DNA of 64,000 bases from Aurantiacibacter odishensis (lineage in GTDB: Bacteria; Pseudomonadota; Alphaproteobacteria; Sphingomonadales; Sphingomonadaceae): contig NZ_QYOS01000021.1 of the NCBI RefSeq assembly GCF_003605195.1, positions 1-64,000 on the forward strand. The letters are read 5' to 3'. The notes under the pieces were generated by a model. The model had not been told where the DNA came from. It made no database searches and saw only the letters and a program-made list of their open reading frames with translations. Shown here in pieces: positions 27,380-35,313 of this stretch (position 1 is the first letter of the stretch; each line of letters opens with the position of its first letter). Made by a program: the position numbers and the translations under genes.

Positions 27380-29071
27380 TCATTCGCCGACTTTAGTCGT
27401 CGCCGAACTCTCGGCGAAGCCGTAGCGCACGGCCTTCGCTTCGAGCGTCTCACCCTCGCCGAGAGCGATCGGTTCGACATAGATTTCCCATGGTCCGCCA
27501 TCGATCCGATAACCGATCGAGGCTCCTGGTGTTCCGGAGGTTAATCTGACGAGGCCGCCCTGCGTTACCTGCGCGGTAGGGGCGGCCGTCACCGGCTGCT
27601 CGAGACCCGGCCACATGCGCTCCACCATTGCAAGTTCACCGCCGATAGACCGGTCGTCGAACCTGTTCTGGTAGCGTGCCAGTGCGGCACGCATCTGCTC
27701 AAGCACACGTGCGTAACGCTGGTCTTGAGCAAGATTGGCCATCTCATATGGATCGGCCCATGTGTCGTACAACTCCTCCTCAGGACGGGGCGCGGTGAAG
27801 TACTGCTCGATCCGGGGCGGCAATTCGCCTGCTTCGTGCAAGCGCCACAATTCCTGCATCGATCGCTGCATGTCACGAAAGCCGAGGTGGCGGAAGAACG
27901 GCCTTTCAGGCTCGTAGTTGCGAATATATTTCCACCTGTCGTCGCGTACCGCGCGAGAGAAGTCCTGCTGCTCGTCGTGTCGGTCCATCGCCGCGTAGAC
28001 AAACCTGCGCTCAGGCCCAGTTTCGGGACCCAGAAAAACGCGTCCAGCAAGCCATCCTGGCACATCCTCGCCTGCGAGTTGAAGGATCGTGGGCGCCATA
28101 TCTACGAAGCTGACAAGCTGGCCGTCGCGCGTTCCCGCGCCGTGCCCGTCGGGCCACCGCACCATTAGGGGCACTTGCAGCCCGCTATCGTACAGCGATC
28201 GTTTGGCGCGCGGAATACCGTCACCGTGATCGGTGGTGACGATCACGATGGTGTCATCCGCCAGACCGTCTTCCTCGAGTTCTTCCAGCAGGCGCGCCAC
28301 CGTCCGCTCGTAGTAGTGAATATTGTCGAGCATCTGCGACAGCTCTTCCCGCACGAGCGGGGTGTCAGGCAGGAACGGCGGAACCACCACGTCGGCGGGA
28401 TCATGCACGCGTGGACGCCCCGTCAGCGCCTCGCGCAACTGGGCACCCAGCCGCTGCGCCATCGGGTGGGCATCGGGATCGAGATCAAGCGGAAAAGTCC
28501 AGCTTTCGTGGGTCTCCATGATGTTGACCATGGCGAAGAACGGCTGTCCCTCCGCCCTCCCGCGCCAGGGATGCGCGGCATCGCTATCATCCCAGATCGT
28601 GAACGGACCGCCGCGATAACTGTCCAGCCCGAGCTGGTAATCGGTCTTGCCGTTGTTGGTGGTGTAATACCCGGCCCGGCGCAGAAGTTCTGGATAGGCC
28701 TTCACATAGGATGGCGGCACCGCGGTGTACGGCAGGCGCGACCCGTCTTCGAGTTCCACGCCCGAAGAGACCCGCATCTGCTGCGCGCCGATCGCCTGCT
28801 GCGGAACGCCCATCGCCAACGCCGCACGACTGGGTGCGCAAACACCTGCCGTGGTAAATGCCCGTTCATAGAGCACTGCGTCTTCGGCAAAGGCATCCAG
28901 CACCGGGGTTTGCACCACCGGATCGCCGTAGGCACCGATATGCGGGCTCATGTCCTCGAACACGATGAGCAGGAAATTGGGCCGTTCCCCGCCCTCACCC
29001 TGTGCGAGGGATGAAAGGGGTGCAATGGCAGCCACGAGGGCGACACAGATGGCGATCTGTTTCTTGAACAA
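27380..29071 (-). CDS. S1 family sulfatase with C-terminal chitobiase-like domain, exported
   Basis: 563 residues with a signal peptide (IAPLSSLAQ). Active site VCAPSRAALAMG with Cys78. The first metal site reads FEDMSP, Glu-Asp instead of the common Asp-Asp; TTDHGDGIPRAKR is the second. The last 70 residues (LTSGTPGASIGYRIDGGPW to ALGEGETLEAKAVRYGF) look like the small beta-sandwich found at the C-terminus of chitobiases and some sulfatases. It lies downstream of the TonB receptor on the same strand, separated by a strong hairpin at 29097-29131. Confidence 0.93.
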   Translation of the reverse strand: MFKKQIAICVALVAAIAPLSSLAQGEGGERPNFLLIVFEDMSPHIGAYGDPVVQTPVLDAFAEDAVLYERAFTTAGVCAPSRAALAMGVPQQAIGAQQMRVSSGVELEDGSRLPYTAVPPSYVKAYPELLRRAGYYTTNNGKTDYQLGLDSYRGGPFTIWDDSDAAHPWRGRAEGQPFFAMVNIMETHESWTFPLDLDPDAHPMAQRLGAQLREALTGRPRVHDPADVVVPPFLPDTPLVREELSQMLDNIHYYERTVARLLEELEEDGLADDTIVIVTTDHGDGIPRAKRSLYDSGLQVPLMVRWPDGHGAGTRDGQLVSFVDMAPTILQLAGEDVPGWLAGRVFLGPETGPERRFVYAAMDRHDEQQDFSRAVRDDRWKYIRNYEPERPFFRHLGFRDMQRSMQELWRLHEAGELPPRIEQYFTAPRPEEELYDTWADPYEMANLAQDQRYARVLEQMRAALARYQNRFDDRSIGGELAMVERMWPGLEQPVTAAPTAQVTQGGLVRLTSGTPGASIGYRIDGGPWEIYVEPIALGEGETLEAKAVRYGFAESSATTKVGE

Positions 29072-29096
29072 TGCGATTCTCCCGCGTCAAAACAAT

Positions 29097-29131
29097 ATGG
29101 CGGCAGCGACAGGAAATGTCGCTGCCGCCAT
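29097..29131 (-). terminator. Intercistronic hairpin between TonB receptor and sulfatase
   Basis: A perfect 15-bp stem (arms 29097-29111 and 29117-29131) with a 5-nt loop. Read on the minus strand it follows the receptor stop at 29182 and is itself followed by ATTGTTTTGAC, a weak U-tract. It could be a partial terminator or an mRNA-end stabiliser that makes receptor mRNA more abundant than sulfatase mRNA. Confidence 0.65.
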
Positions 29132-29181
29132 TGAACACGGGCGATCCAGAGTAGGAGGAGCGACCGCCCGCGTCGGCGTGA

Positions 29182-31470
29182 TCAGAAGCTGAAGCGCCCC
29201 TGGATGCCGAAGTAGCGTTCCTGATTGCGCCAGACCTGCGCGGTAACGCGGCCGCCCGTGGCGCTTGAAAAGCCAATACGCTGCGGCAGGTTCTGGTCGA
29301 ACAGGTTGCGGACGAAGAGGCTGACCGAATAGTCATCGTCCTTCGATTCCACGCCAATCGAAGCGTTGACCAGCCAATAGCCGTCAAGCCGTGACAGCGG
29401 GTTCTGATCGAGATCGAACTGGACTGAAGACTGGTAGCTGAAGTTGCCTTGCACGAAGCCATCGACAGGCGCATCATCGCCAAAGGGGACGATCTGGCGG
29501 GCAAAGCCGGTCAGGCGCCAGTCGGGCGCATTGGGCAGATCCGCACCGGACAGATCCTGCGCGTTATTCACGCAGCCTTGCGCTTCGGTCTGGCCATCAA
29601 AGCAGGGACCGCCGGGGAAATCGTCGATCTTCGCATCCATATACGTCGCGCCAAGACGGAACGTCGTCAGGTCGGTGGGCTGGAACACGGTCTCGATCTC
29701 GATACCCTTGGTCGAAATATCGCCCGCGTTGGTGAGTTCGAACGTGATGTCGTTCGGCCGCTGCGCCTGCGCCTGGTAGTTCTGGTACTGCGTATAGAAC
29801 AGCGCCAGGTTGACGGAGAAGACATCGTCCCAGGTGGAAAGCTTCGCACCCACCTCGAACGCGTCGACCGTCTCGGCCTCGACCGGCTCGCTGCCTTCAA
29901 GCGAGGCGAAGGCGGTGTTGAAGCCCTGCCCCTTGTAGCCGCGCGAGTAGCTTGCATAGACGTTGCCCGCACCGAAATCGTAGCGCGCACCGATGTTGCC
30001 GGTGAAGGCGGTATCGTCGGTGGAGCCGCTGAAGTCGGCAGGCTGCCCGGCCGCGCCCGGCAAGGCGATGTCACCCGGCACGACGACGTTGGCAGGATCG
30101 CGGAACACTTCCCACTCCAGCTTCTCGTGGATCACGCGAAGGCCGCCGAACAGGTTCAGATCGCCGAGATACACGTTGCCACTGACGAAAGCTGCCAGAT
30201 TGGTCGTCTGATTGCTGCTGTTGAACTGGCCGCTGCGCGGCACTTCGTTACCTGCGGCATTGCGGAATACCCAGCGACGCTGGAACGTGCTGTCGAGATC
30301 GACATAGTAGGCAAAGGCACCGACAAGGAAATCGAAACCGCCAAGATCGGGCGATTCCAGGCGGATTTCCTGGCTGTACTGCGTAAGCTGCGTCGTGCCG
30401 TTGTTCAGGTCCCACAGGAAGAAGCTGCGATCTGCGGGCGGGGCTGACAGCGGCGTGGAGTCGACGTCAATGTTGTTCTCGAAATCATAGCTGCGCACCG
30501 CAGTGGTAGAGTTGAGGACGAAATCGTTGCCGAACAGATACTCGGCATTCATCTGCGCGCCCCGCTGCTCGGAATCGCTGCGCGGCGGGGTGTTGATGTT
30601 CACGTCCGTATTTGAAATCCCCAACTCGAGCGGGGCGACGGCCTCGACCACGGTCGGGTTCAGCGCGTCGGCAAGAACGAATGTTGGCGTGCTAGTCGAA
30701 TCTCGATAGTCGCCGATGAATTCCAGCGAGAGGCTGTCCGTCACGTCGGCCTGCAATTTGCCGCGCACGCCCCAGGCTTCGTAGCCATTGTACTCGTCAC
30801 CATTGAACAAGTTCTCGGTGATGCCGTCATACTGCTTGTAGAATGCGCTGACGCGGGCGGCGATGCCATCGGACAGCGGGCCTGAAACGGAGCCGCGCAC
30901 CTGGTATTCGTTACCTTCGGCATACATAGCGTCGAATTCGCCGCTCAGATAATCGGTCGCGTCCTTCGTGGTGACAGAGACCACGCCGGCGGAGGCGTTC
31001 TTGCCAAACAGGGTAGACTGCGGGCCACGCAGAACCTCGATACGCTGCACGTCGATGAAATCCTGAAAGCCCTGCCCCGCACGCGCCATGACCACATCGT
31101 CGAAGACAATGGATACGGAAGGCTCGACGCCGGACGAGAAAACATTCGTGCCGATGCCGCGAATGTTGAGCGAGCTGTTATTCTCGTTGTTACCCTGCGT
31201 GAAGGTCACGCTGGGAACGGCTTGGGAAATCTGGTCCACACCGCTAACACCCGAATCGTCGAGAAGCTCGCCCGAAACGACAGATACAGCAACCGGAACT
31301 TCCTGCAGCGTCTGCTCACGGCGGGTGGCGGTGACGACGATGGCGTTACTGTTTGCGCTGCGCTCTTCGGCGGCGCTCTCGTCAGCTTGGTTCTCCTGCG
31401 CAATGGCAGGCGTGGCGACTCCAAGCGCCACAAACGACGCCGACAGCATTAAACTCTTGGTGACTTTCAT
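29182..31470 (-). CDS. TonB-dependent outer-membrane receptor
   Basis: 762 residues. The signal peptide ends at ATPAIAQ; the N-terminus has NAIVVTATRREQTLQEVP, the TonB-box/plug-entry pattern of sphingomonad receptors. The plug domain contains DVQRIEVLRGPQSTLFGKNASAG; a 22-strand barrel is expected up to the terminal aromatic (GRFSF). No SusD or CarboxypepD-like extension, so this is the proteobacterial type. Given the neighbours it probably imports a sulfated oligosaccharide across the outer membrane. An AGGGAGAG ribosome-binding site precedes ATG 31470, and a double LacI operator lies 44 bp further upstream. Confidence 0.95.
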   Translation of the reverse strand: MKVTKSLMLSASFVALGVATPAIAQENQADESAAEERSANSNAIVVTATRREQTLQEVPVAVSVVSGELLDDSGVSGVDQISQAVPSVTFTQGNNENNSSLNIRGIGTNVFSSGVEPSVSIVFDDVVMARAGQGFQDFIDVQRIEVLRGPQSTLFGKNASAGVVSVTTKDATDYLSGEFDAMYAEGNEYQVRGSVSGPLSDGIAARVSAFYKQYDGITENLFNGDEYNGYEAWGVRGKLQADVTDSLSLEFIGDYRDSTSTPTFVLADALNPTVVEAVAPLELGISNTDVNINTPPRSDSEQRGAQMNAEYLFGNDFVLNSTTAVRSYDFENNIDVDSTPLSAPPADRSFFLWDLNNGTTQLTQYSQEIRLESPDLGGFDFLVGAFAYYVDLDSTFQRRWVFRNAAGNEVPRSGQFNSSNQTTNLAAFVSGNVYLGDLNLFGGLRVIHEKLEWEVFRDPANVVVPGDIALPGAAGQPADFSGSTDDTAFTGNIGARYDFGAGNVYASYSRGYKGQGFNTAFASLEGSEPVEAETVDAFEVGAKLSTWDDVFSVNLALFYTQYQNYQAQAQRPNDITFELTNAGDISTKGIEIETVFQPTDLTTFRLGATYMDAKIDDFPGGPCFDGQTEAQGCVNNAQDLSGADLPNAPDWRLTGFARQIVPFGDDAPVDGFVQGNFSYQSSVQFDLDQNPLSRLDGYWLVNASIGVESKDDDYSVSLFVRNLFDQNLPQRIGFSSATGGRVTAQVWRNQERYFGIQGRFSF

Positions 31471-31513
31471 AACTCTCTCCCTGTGCTTTTCGCGATTGGG
31501 CGCGCGATTTACG

Positions 31514-31568
31514 GCTGCCTTAGAGACAACGTTGCCTCAGGTCAATACAACGTTGTCTCTAAGGCAGC
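31514..31568. promoter_or_regulatory. 21-bp perfect inverted repeat holding two LacI operators
   Basis: Arms 31514-31534 and 31548-31568 are perfect reverse complements, with a 13-nt spacer. Each arm includes an ACAACGTTG operator core: AGACAACGTTGCCT at 31524-31537 and ATACAACGTTGTCT at 31545-31558, centred 21 bp apart, two helical turns. It lies 44 bp upstream of the TonB receptor ATG, where a promoter should be. Confidence 0.75.
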
Positions 31569-31570
31569 TA

Positions 31571-32183
31571 AAAGATTGCCGGAAACTTGCTAGACCGATG
31601 ATCAAAGGCGAATCTCGCTTGTCGAAAATCGCGCTATGCGGACATCATCAACAGTGGATCATCCGGTTTGGCATCCGTGAATGTCCGCAACAAAGGCGTG
31701 AAGGATAGAACGCGAATGACCGAGATGAGGGCGCAAGGCTGCCGTCCCGCCAATGTCCGCAATCGGGTCGTTTGCCGACAGGCAGGTTTTGGGCCGTGAA
31801 CAGGGCAAGGCTGCCACTCCACTTCTGGGCATAGAGGAAAATGAACGGCGGCAAGCGACCGCCCGCGACATCATCAACAGCGAACTTCAGCACCACCGCG
31901 CTGCCGAGAAGCGCCAGCGCGATCAAAGCTGCCCAGACAGACTTGCGCGGGGGGAGACGAGAGTGAAAACGGGAAGCGAAGTCCCACCGTTGCCCGGAAA
32001 GTATGGTCTCAAGCCGATTGAGCCGTTCAGGCATTGGTTCTTCTCCTCCACCTCGCCCGATCCAAGCGCCTGATTTTGAAACGCGTTCCCCTCAAATCTC
32101 TAGAGATGAGAATATGGCACTCTGCAAGCACGGCAGACAATCAAGAACTCCCGCCAGAACGGATGAGCTGGATTCAGTAAAGG
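31571..32183. other. Non-coding stretch with repeats and a gene remnant
   Basis: About 610 bp between the receptor promoter and the LuxR-type gene. It contains a short TGTCCGCAA motif at 31682-31690, a dispersed-repeat head (TGTCCGCAATCGGGTCG...) at 31754-31775, and the membrane-sensor remnant listed at 31825-32034. The segment 32040-32183 has no recognisable feature. Confidence 0.5.
31825..32034 (-). pseudogene. N-terminal remnant of a DUF4118-type membrane sensor kinase
   Basis: On the minus strand, about 70 codons from ATG 32034 read as a cytoplasmic leader (RLNRLETILSGQRWDF) and a hydrophobic helix (WAALIALALLGSAVVLKFAVD), then GGRLPPFIFLYAQ. This resembles the start of DUF4118-containing sensor histidine kinases. 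The match ends abruptly where the dispersed repeat begins (about 31820), and nothing kinase-like follows. The frame stays open to 31648 but the tail is repeat sequence. Identification rests on my memory of the family pattern. Confidence 0.45.
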
Positions 32184-33260
32184 TCAGATTGTCTCAACGA
32201 GGTGAACCAGCTCAGCCTGTCTATGAACTCCAGTCTTGGAGTAGATTGCTTCCAGGTGGGACCTGATGGTGCTGGAGGACAGACCGCATCGCATTGCAAT
32301 TTCCCTTCTCCCGCCACCTGCGCAAGCCTCCATAGCAATTCTCGTTTCCGCGGGGGTCAAGGAGAAAGCTTCACTTAATCGCTTCATTCGCTCCTTCTTT
32401 ATTCGTTCGTCTGACGTCAACCAAATCAAGGCAGCAGGTCGATCAATAATCACCGGGCTGAGACTCTTTCCGGGGGAGCAGGGGATGACAACCAGCCGCA
32501 TCTGAGAGCCTTCGCGGTCGCTAAGGTTCATCGCAGAGCCCTCGGCCTTTTCAATGGCGCGCTGGAGCATAGCCTTCACTGGGCCCGGAGCGATCTGAAC
32601 CTTGTTTCGACCTTTCTGTATGAGATCGAGCGCCTCTAACCAGGTCAAAGTCTGTGAGTGGGAATGCAAAACGGTGCCGCTCCGGTCGACAACGAGAAAG
32701 CCGCAAGCCATCTCTGCTTGCGCCTGATTGGTGATGAGCTGCGCCATCTGGAGGCGGCGAAGTATCGTCACAGAGCGGGTCAGATGCTGGACAATTTCGC
32801 CGAACAGTTTCTTCTCACCTCTCTCGAAACCGATCTTCGAAATTGGAGCATGCACGGTTACCGAGGCAGTTGCACCGCTGTGCGAGACGACATTCGCGGC
32901 GAGTGAACCACCTCCGACTCCCTGTGGGAGCCACCACTCATTGTAGAACTCGGTGCTTCTGAGCCAGTGCACATCAAACATCTCTTCATAATCGATCACT
33001 CTTCCGACGGGATAAAGCCGCAACTTCTGAGCAATCGTGAACTTCTTCTGCCAGTGAGAGAAGAAGGAAGCGCGATCATCTTCGCGCCACATGGGTGTGA
33101 TAACTTGCGCTTCACCGCGTAGGGGATCGACCATCACGAAATTGCATTGCTCGCAATTCATTGAACGTGCGACGCGGGTTAGCATTGCCGGCCACTCATC
33201 AGGATCAAGGGCTGCATCATAGATGCTTCGGATCAGGCTATCCCGCTCACTTCGCTGCAT
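32184..33260 (-). CDS. LuxR-type helix-turn-helix transcriptional regulator
   Basis: 358 residues from ATG 33260. No classical receiver or autoinducer domain; the N-terminal 280 residues may be a PAS/GAF-like sensor (CGFLVVDRSGTVLHSH). The C-terminal domain is a LuxR-type HTH: FSLTPAETRIAMEACAGGGRREIA, then SSSTIRSHLEAIYSKTGVHRQAELV. Proteins of this architecture are frequent orphan regulators in Sphingomonadales. It is divergent from the UrcA gene at 33399. The base composition appears lower in GC than the flanking chromosome. Confidence 0.88.
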   Translation of the reverse strand: MQRSERDSLIRSIYDAALDPDEWPAMLTRVARSMNCEQCNFVMVDPLRGEAQVITPMWREDDRASFFSHWQKKFTIAQKLRLYPVGRVIDYEEMFDVHWLRSTEFYNEWWLPQGVGGGSLAANVVSHSGATASVTVHAPISKIGFERGEKKLFGEIVQHLTRSVTILRRLQMAQLITNQAQAEMACGFLVVDRSGTVLHSHSQTLTWLEALDLIQKGRNKVQIAPGPVKAMLQRAIEKAEGSAMNLSDREGSQMRLVVIPCSPGKSLSPVIIDRPAALIWLTSDERIKKERMKRLSEAFSLTPAETRIAMEACAGGGRREIAMRCGLSSSTIRSHLEAIYSKTGVHRQAELVHLVETI

Positions 33261-33398
33261 GGCACGGTGTCCCGAAAAGCGATGGCTCAACCAATATCAC
33301 ATAAATTTTGCCACCGCATCGGACATCTGTCCGATGCGCCGGCTGATGATGATCTTCATTCTCGGGAAGTCGACAAGATAGCCCGAAAGGAATCTCGC

Positions 33399-33833
33399 AT
33401 GCAGAAAAAACTATGTCTGGTTGCCTTCGCAGCGCTAACTCTGGGTTCAATATCCCAATCTGTTGGAGCTCAGGAGGCAGCCAGTGAGCAAGTGCATTAC
33501 TTTGATCTAGATCTGCGATCGGATGCTGGTGTGGTTGCGTTAGATAACCGTATCAGAAAAGCCGTTCGTAAAGTGTGCGCCGGTTTTTCAAGAGCTGGGT
33601 ATTTCGAATGGATGATCCAGAACGATTGTAAATTCGCCACCCTCGCCAGCGTAATGCCTTTAAGAGATGCCGCGATTGAAAGAGCTAGGACGCAAGATGG
33701 CCCGGTCGAGGTCTTGGCGATCTCGGTCGTTCCGAAATTGCCTGACAATTTACAAGAGGTGACCGCGAGGAGAAAGCTGCGGACCCAGCGACGCCAACTC
33801 CTGTTACGAATTCCCCAAAGTTTGCAAATCTGA
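33399..33833 (+). CDS. UrcA family protein, exported
   Basis: 144 residues; ATG 33399 with AAGGA upstream. Signal peptide (LVAFAALTLGSISQSVGAQ) then the UrcA core: VHYFDLDLRSDAGVVALDNRIRKAV with paired cysteines (VCAGF and NDCKFA). UrcA proteins are small periplasmic proteins widespread in Sphingomonadales and Caulobacterales with no established function. The C-terminal 30 residues are basic and not conserved in the family as I know it. Confidence 0.85.
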   Translation: MQKKLCLVAFAALTLGSISQSVGAQEAASEQVHYFDLDLRSDAGVVALDNRIRKAVRKVCAGFSRAGYFEWMIQNDCKFATLASVMPLRDAAIERARTQDGPVEVLAISVVPKLPDNLQEVTARRKLRTQRRQLLLRIPQSLQI

Positions 33834-34133
33834 AAGGCTATTTTCTCGAAATCGGATTGCGTGAACTCCGAGTCTGATGGCGTCTTTGGCGAATGGTCGC
33901 TTTCGTCCCATCGGAGTGCAAAACACTTCACCGTAACAATGGGGCTTTCGGGACGTTAGCGGCTCGCGCGCTCCTCGATCACCGTCAACCTGATGAGACA
34001 GGCGCCAGATGGGTGGGAAGCTGTCGCCAGTCCAAGCCTGAGTGTGCCAGCCGACCCCGCGCCAAGCACGATGATTTCTCTGGGCTGCGAAGTGGGAAGA
34101 GATTAAACTGCAGGGGCACGGAGATTCTAGCCA
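33834..34133. other. Non-coding stretch with a degenerate dispersed repeat
   Basis: 300 bp without a supported gene. From about 33936 to 34022 it carries a diverged copy of the dispersed intergenic repeat (TCGGGACGTTAGCGGC at the left, GGGTGGGAAGC at the right). Nothing else recognised. Confidence 0.45.
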
Positions 34134-34490
34134 ATGGCGAGCTTTTGCTCTTCAGGTGGTCCAACTCTCGGCCGCTTGACACTCGCGCTCCTTCTGGCGC
34201 TTCAGGTTCTCTTGGCGATGGTGGTAGACCAAGTTCTTGTAAGGCTTTGGTCGGGAACGACATCACTCTTCAATCTGGCATTTCCTCTTACCCTCTGTGC
34301 GCTGGTGGCATATTTCGCGACCGTCGCATCTGTACATCGAAATGACGCAAGCCGGGTTGCTTGGCGACACTGGCGCTGGCTGCCAATATTTTGGCTCTTT
34401 GCGTTTCTGACGATTGGGTCTGGAGGGGGCGCCCTCGAGACAAGCGTGGCCCTTTGCCCCGCAGGAGATTCCCAGTGGGTGCTTTGCTGA
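34134..34490 (+). CDS. Small hypothetical membrane protein
   Basis: 118 residues with three hydrophobic segments (LTLALLLALQVLLAMVV, LAFPLTLCALVAYFATVA and WLPIFWLFAFLTIG) separated by short polar loops. GGAG at 34120-34123 precedes the ATG by 10 nt. I do not recognise a family. The gene sits between two copies of the dispersed repeat, so it could be a decayed fragment; the sustained hydrophobic periodicity argues for a real protein. Confidence 0.45.
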   Translation: MASFCSSGGPTLGRLTLALLLALQVLLAMVVDQVLVRLWSGTTSLFNLAFPLTLCALVAYFATVASVHRNDASRVAWRHWRWLPIFWLFAFLTIGSGGGALETSVALCPAGDSQWVLC

Positions 34491-34638
34491 CCCGGCCCTC
34501 GTGAGCAATCGGCGCGTTAATTGAATTAGGATCACCTGCGGCTAAGCCGGTCGAGCATAGGCCCTGCTGAGGGCTGGACAGCTTACCCCTTTAGTCTCTT
34601 GCGCCGTGCGCCGCATATGGTTGAGGACGCCATCTAAT

Positions 34639-34724
34639 GGCCGCAATCGGATCGTTAGCGGCTGGTCAGGTTCTGGCACGCAGCCAGGTTGAGGAAGTCA
34701 GCCCCCTTTGGGTGGAAAGCCGAC
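34639..34724 (+). repeat. Dispersed intergenic repeat copy
   Basis: 86 bp beginning GGCCGCAATCGGATCGTTAG and ending TTTGGGTGGAAAGCCGAC. It shares its head and tail with copies at 38341-38429, 43240-43324, 51757-51872 and others. Confidence 0.6.
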
Positions 34725-34745
34725 GCTCAAAAGAACTGCGAGACG

Positions 34746-35150
34746 CTACGGCCTGCTAAAAGGGACGAAATCACCAAGAAAGACTGCGCCGGTGGTGAAG
34801 CCGAGCGTGCGATCCAGCGTTCGAATAACATCCTGCTTGCAAATGCGGCTGCCGAAGCGGTCGATGACGAGGACGTCCGACGCGTCGAGAGATTCCGGGT
34901 TTTCCGGTCGGGCGACGTAGATCGTCGATCCTGCGTCATAGACGACGGCTGTCTCGTCGATCACTTCAAGCCGATTGCTGAGAGGTGCATTGATGCACGA
35001 CTGCGGTTCACCGGCAACCCGGCCTTCCAGCATTGCAGCGAGGCGCGCTTCGCCGTCTGCTGCGGACTGGCCGGTGGTGGCGCAGCCGGACGTCAAGGCC
35101 AAGGCTGCGGCGGCTGGTGCGATCATTGCGGTGCGGAATAGGGAACCCAT
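34746..35150 (-). CDS. Small lipoprotein, conserved hypothetical
   Basis: 134 residues; ATG 35150 has GGAG 7 nt upstream. Lipobox ALTSGC gives a mature N-terminal cysteine at about 23. The mature part has two further cysteines (QSCINAP and RICKQD) likely forming a disulfide, and RLEVIDETAVVYDAG / TIYVARP, a pattern I associate with small sphingomonad lipoproteins of unknown role. Not obviously linked to its neighbours. Confidence 0.75.
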   Translation of the reverse strand: MGSLFRTAMIAPAAAALALTSGCATTGQSAADGEARLAAMLEGRVAGEPQSCINAPLSNRLEVIDETAVVYDAGSTIYVARPENPESLDASDVLVIDRFGSRICKQDVIRTLDRTLGFTTGAVFLGDFVPFSRP

Positions 35151-35313
35151 GAGAATTCTCCTTTCGTTTACTCAGGTCGAGGCTTCGAACCGAAGCCATC
35201 GGACCATCACCTCTCCAATGGATACGCTGATGCAGATGTTCCGAAAAGTCCGATGACGCTATCCGGATGGGGTTTGGGGTTGGGAACACCCAGGTTCCCC
35301 TGCGCGGCTAATC

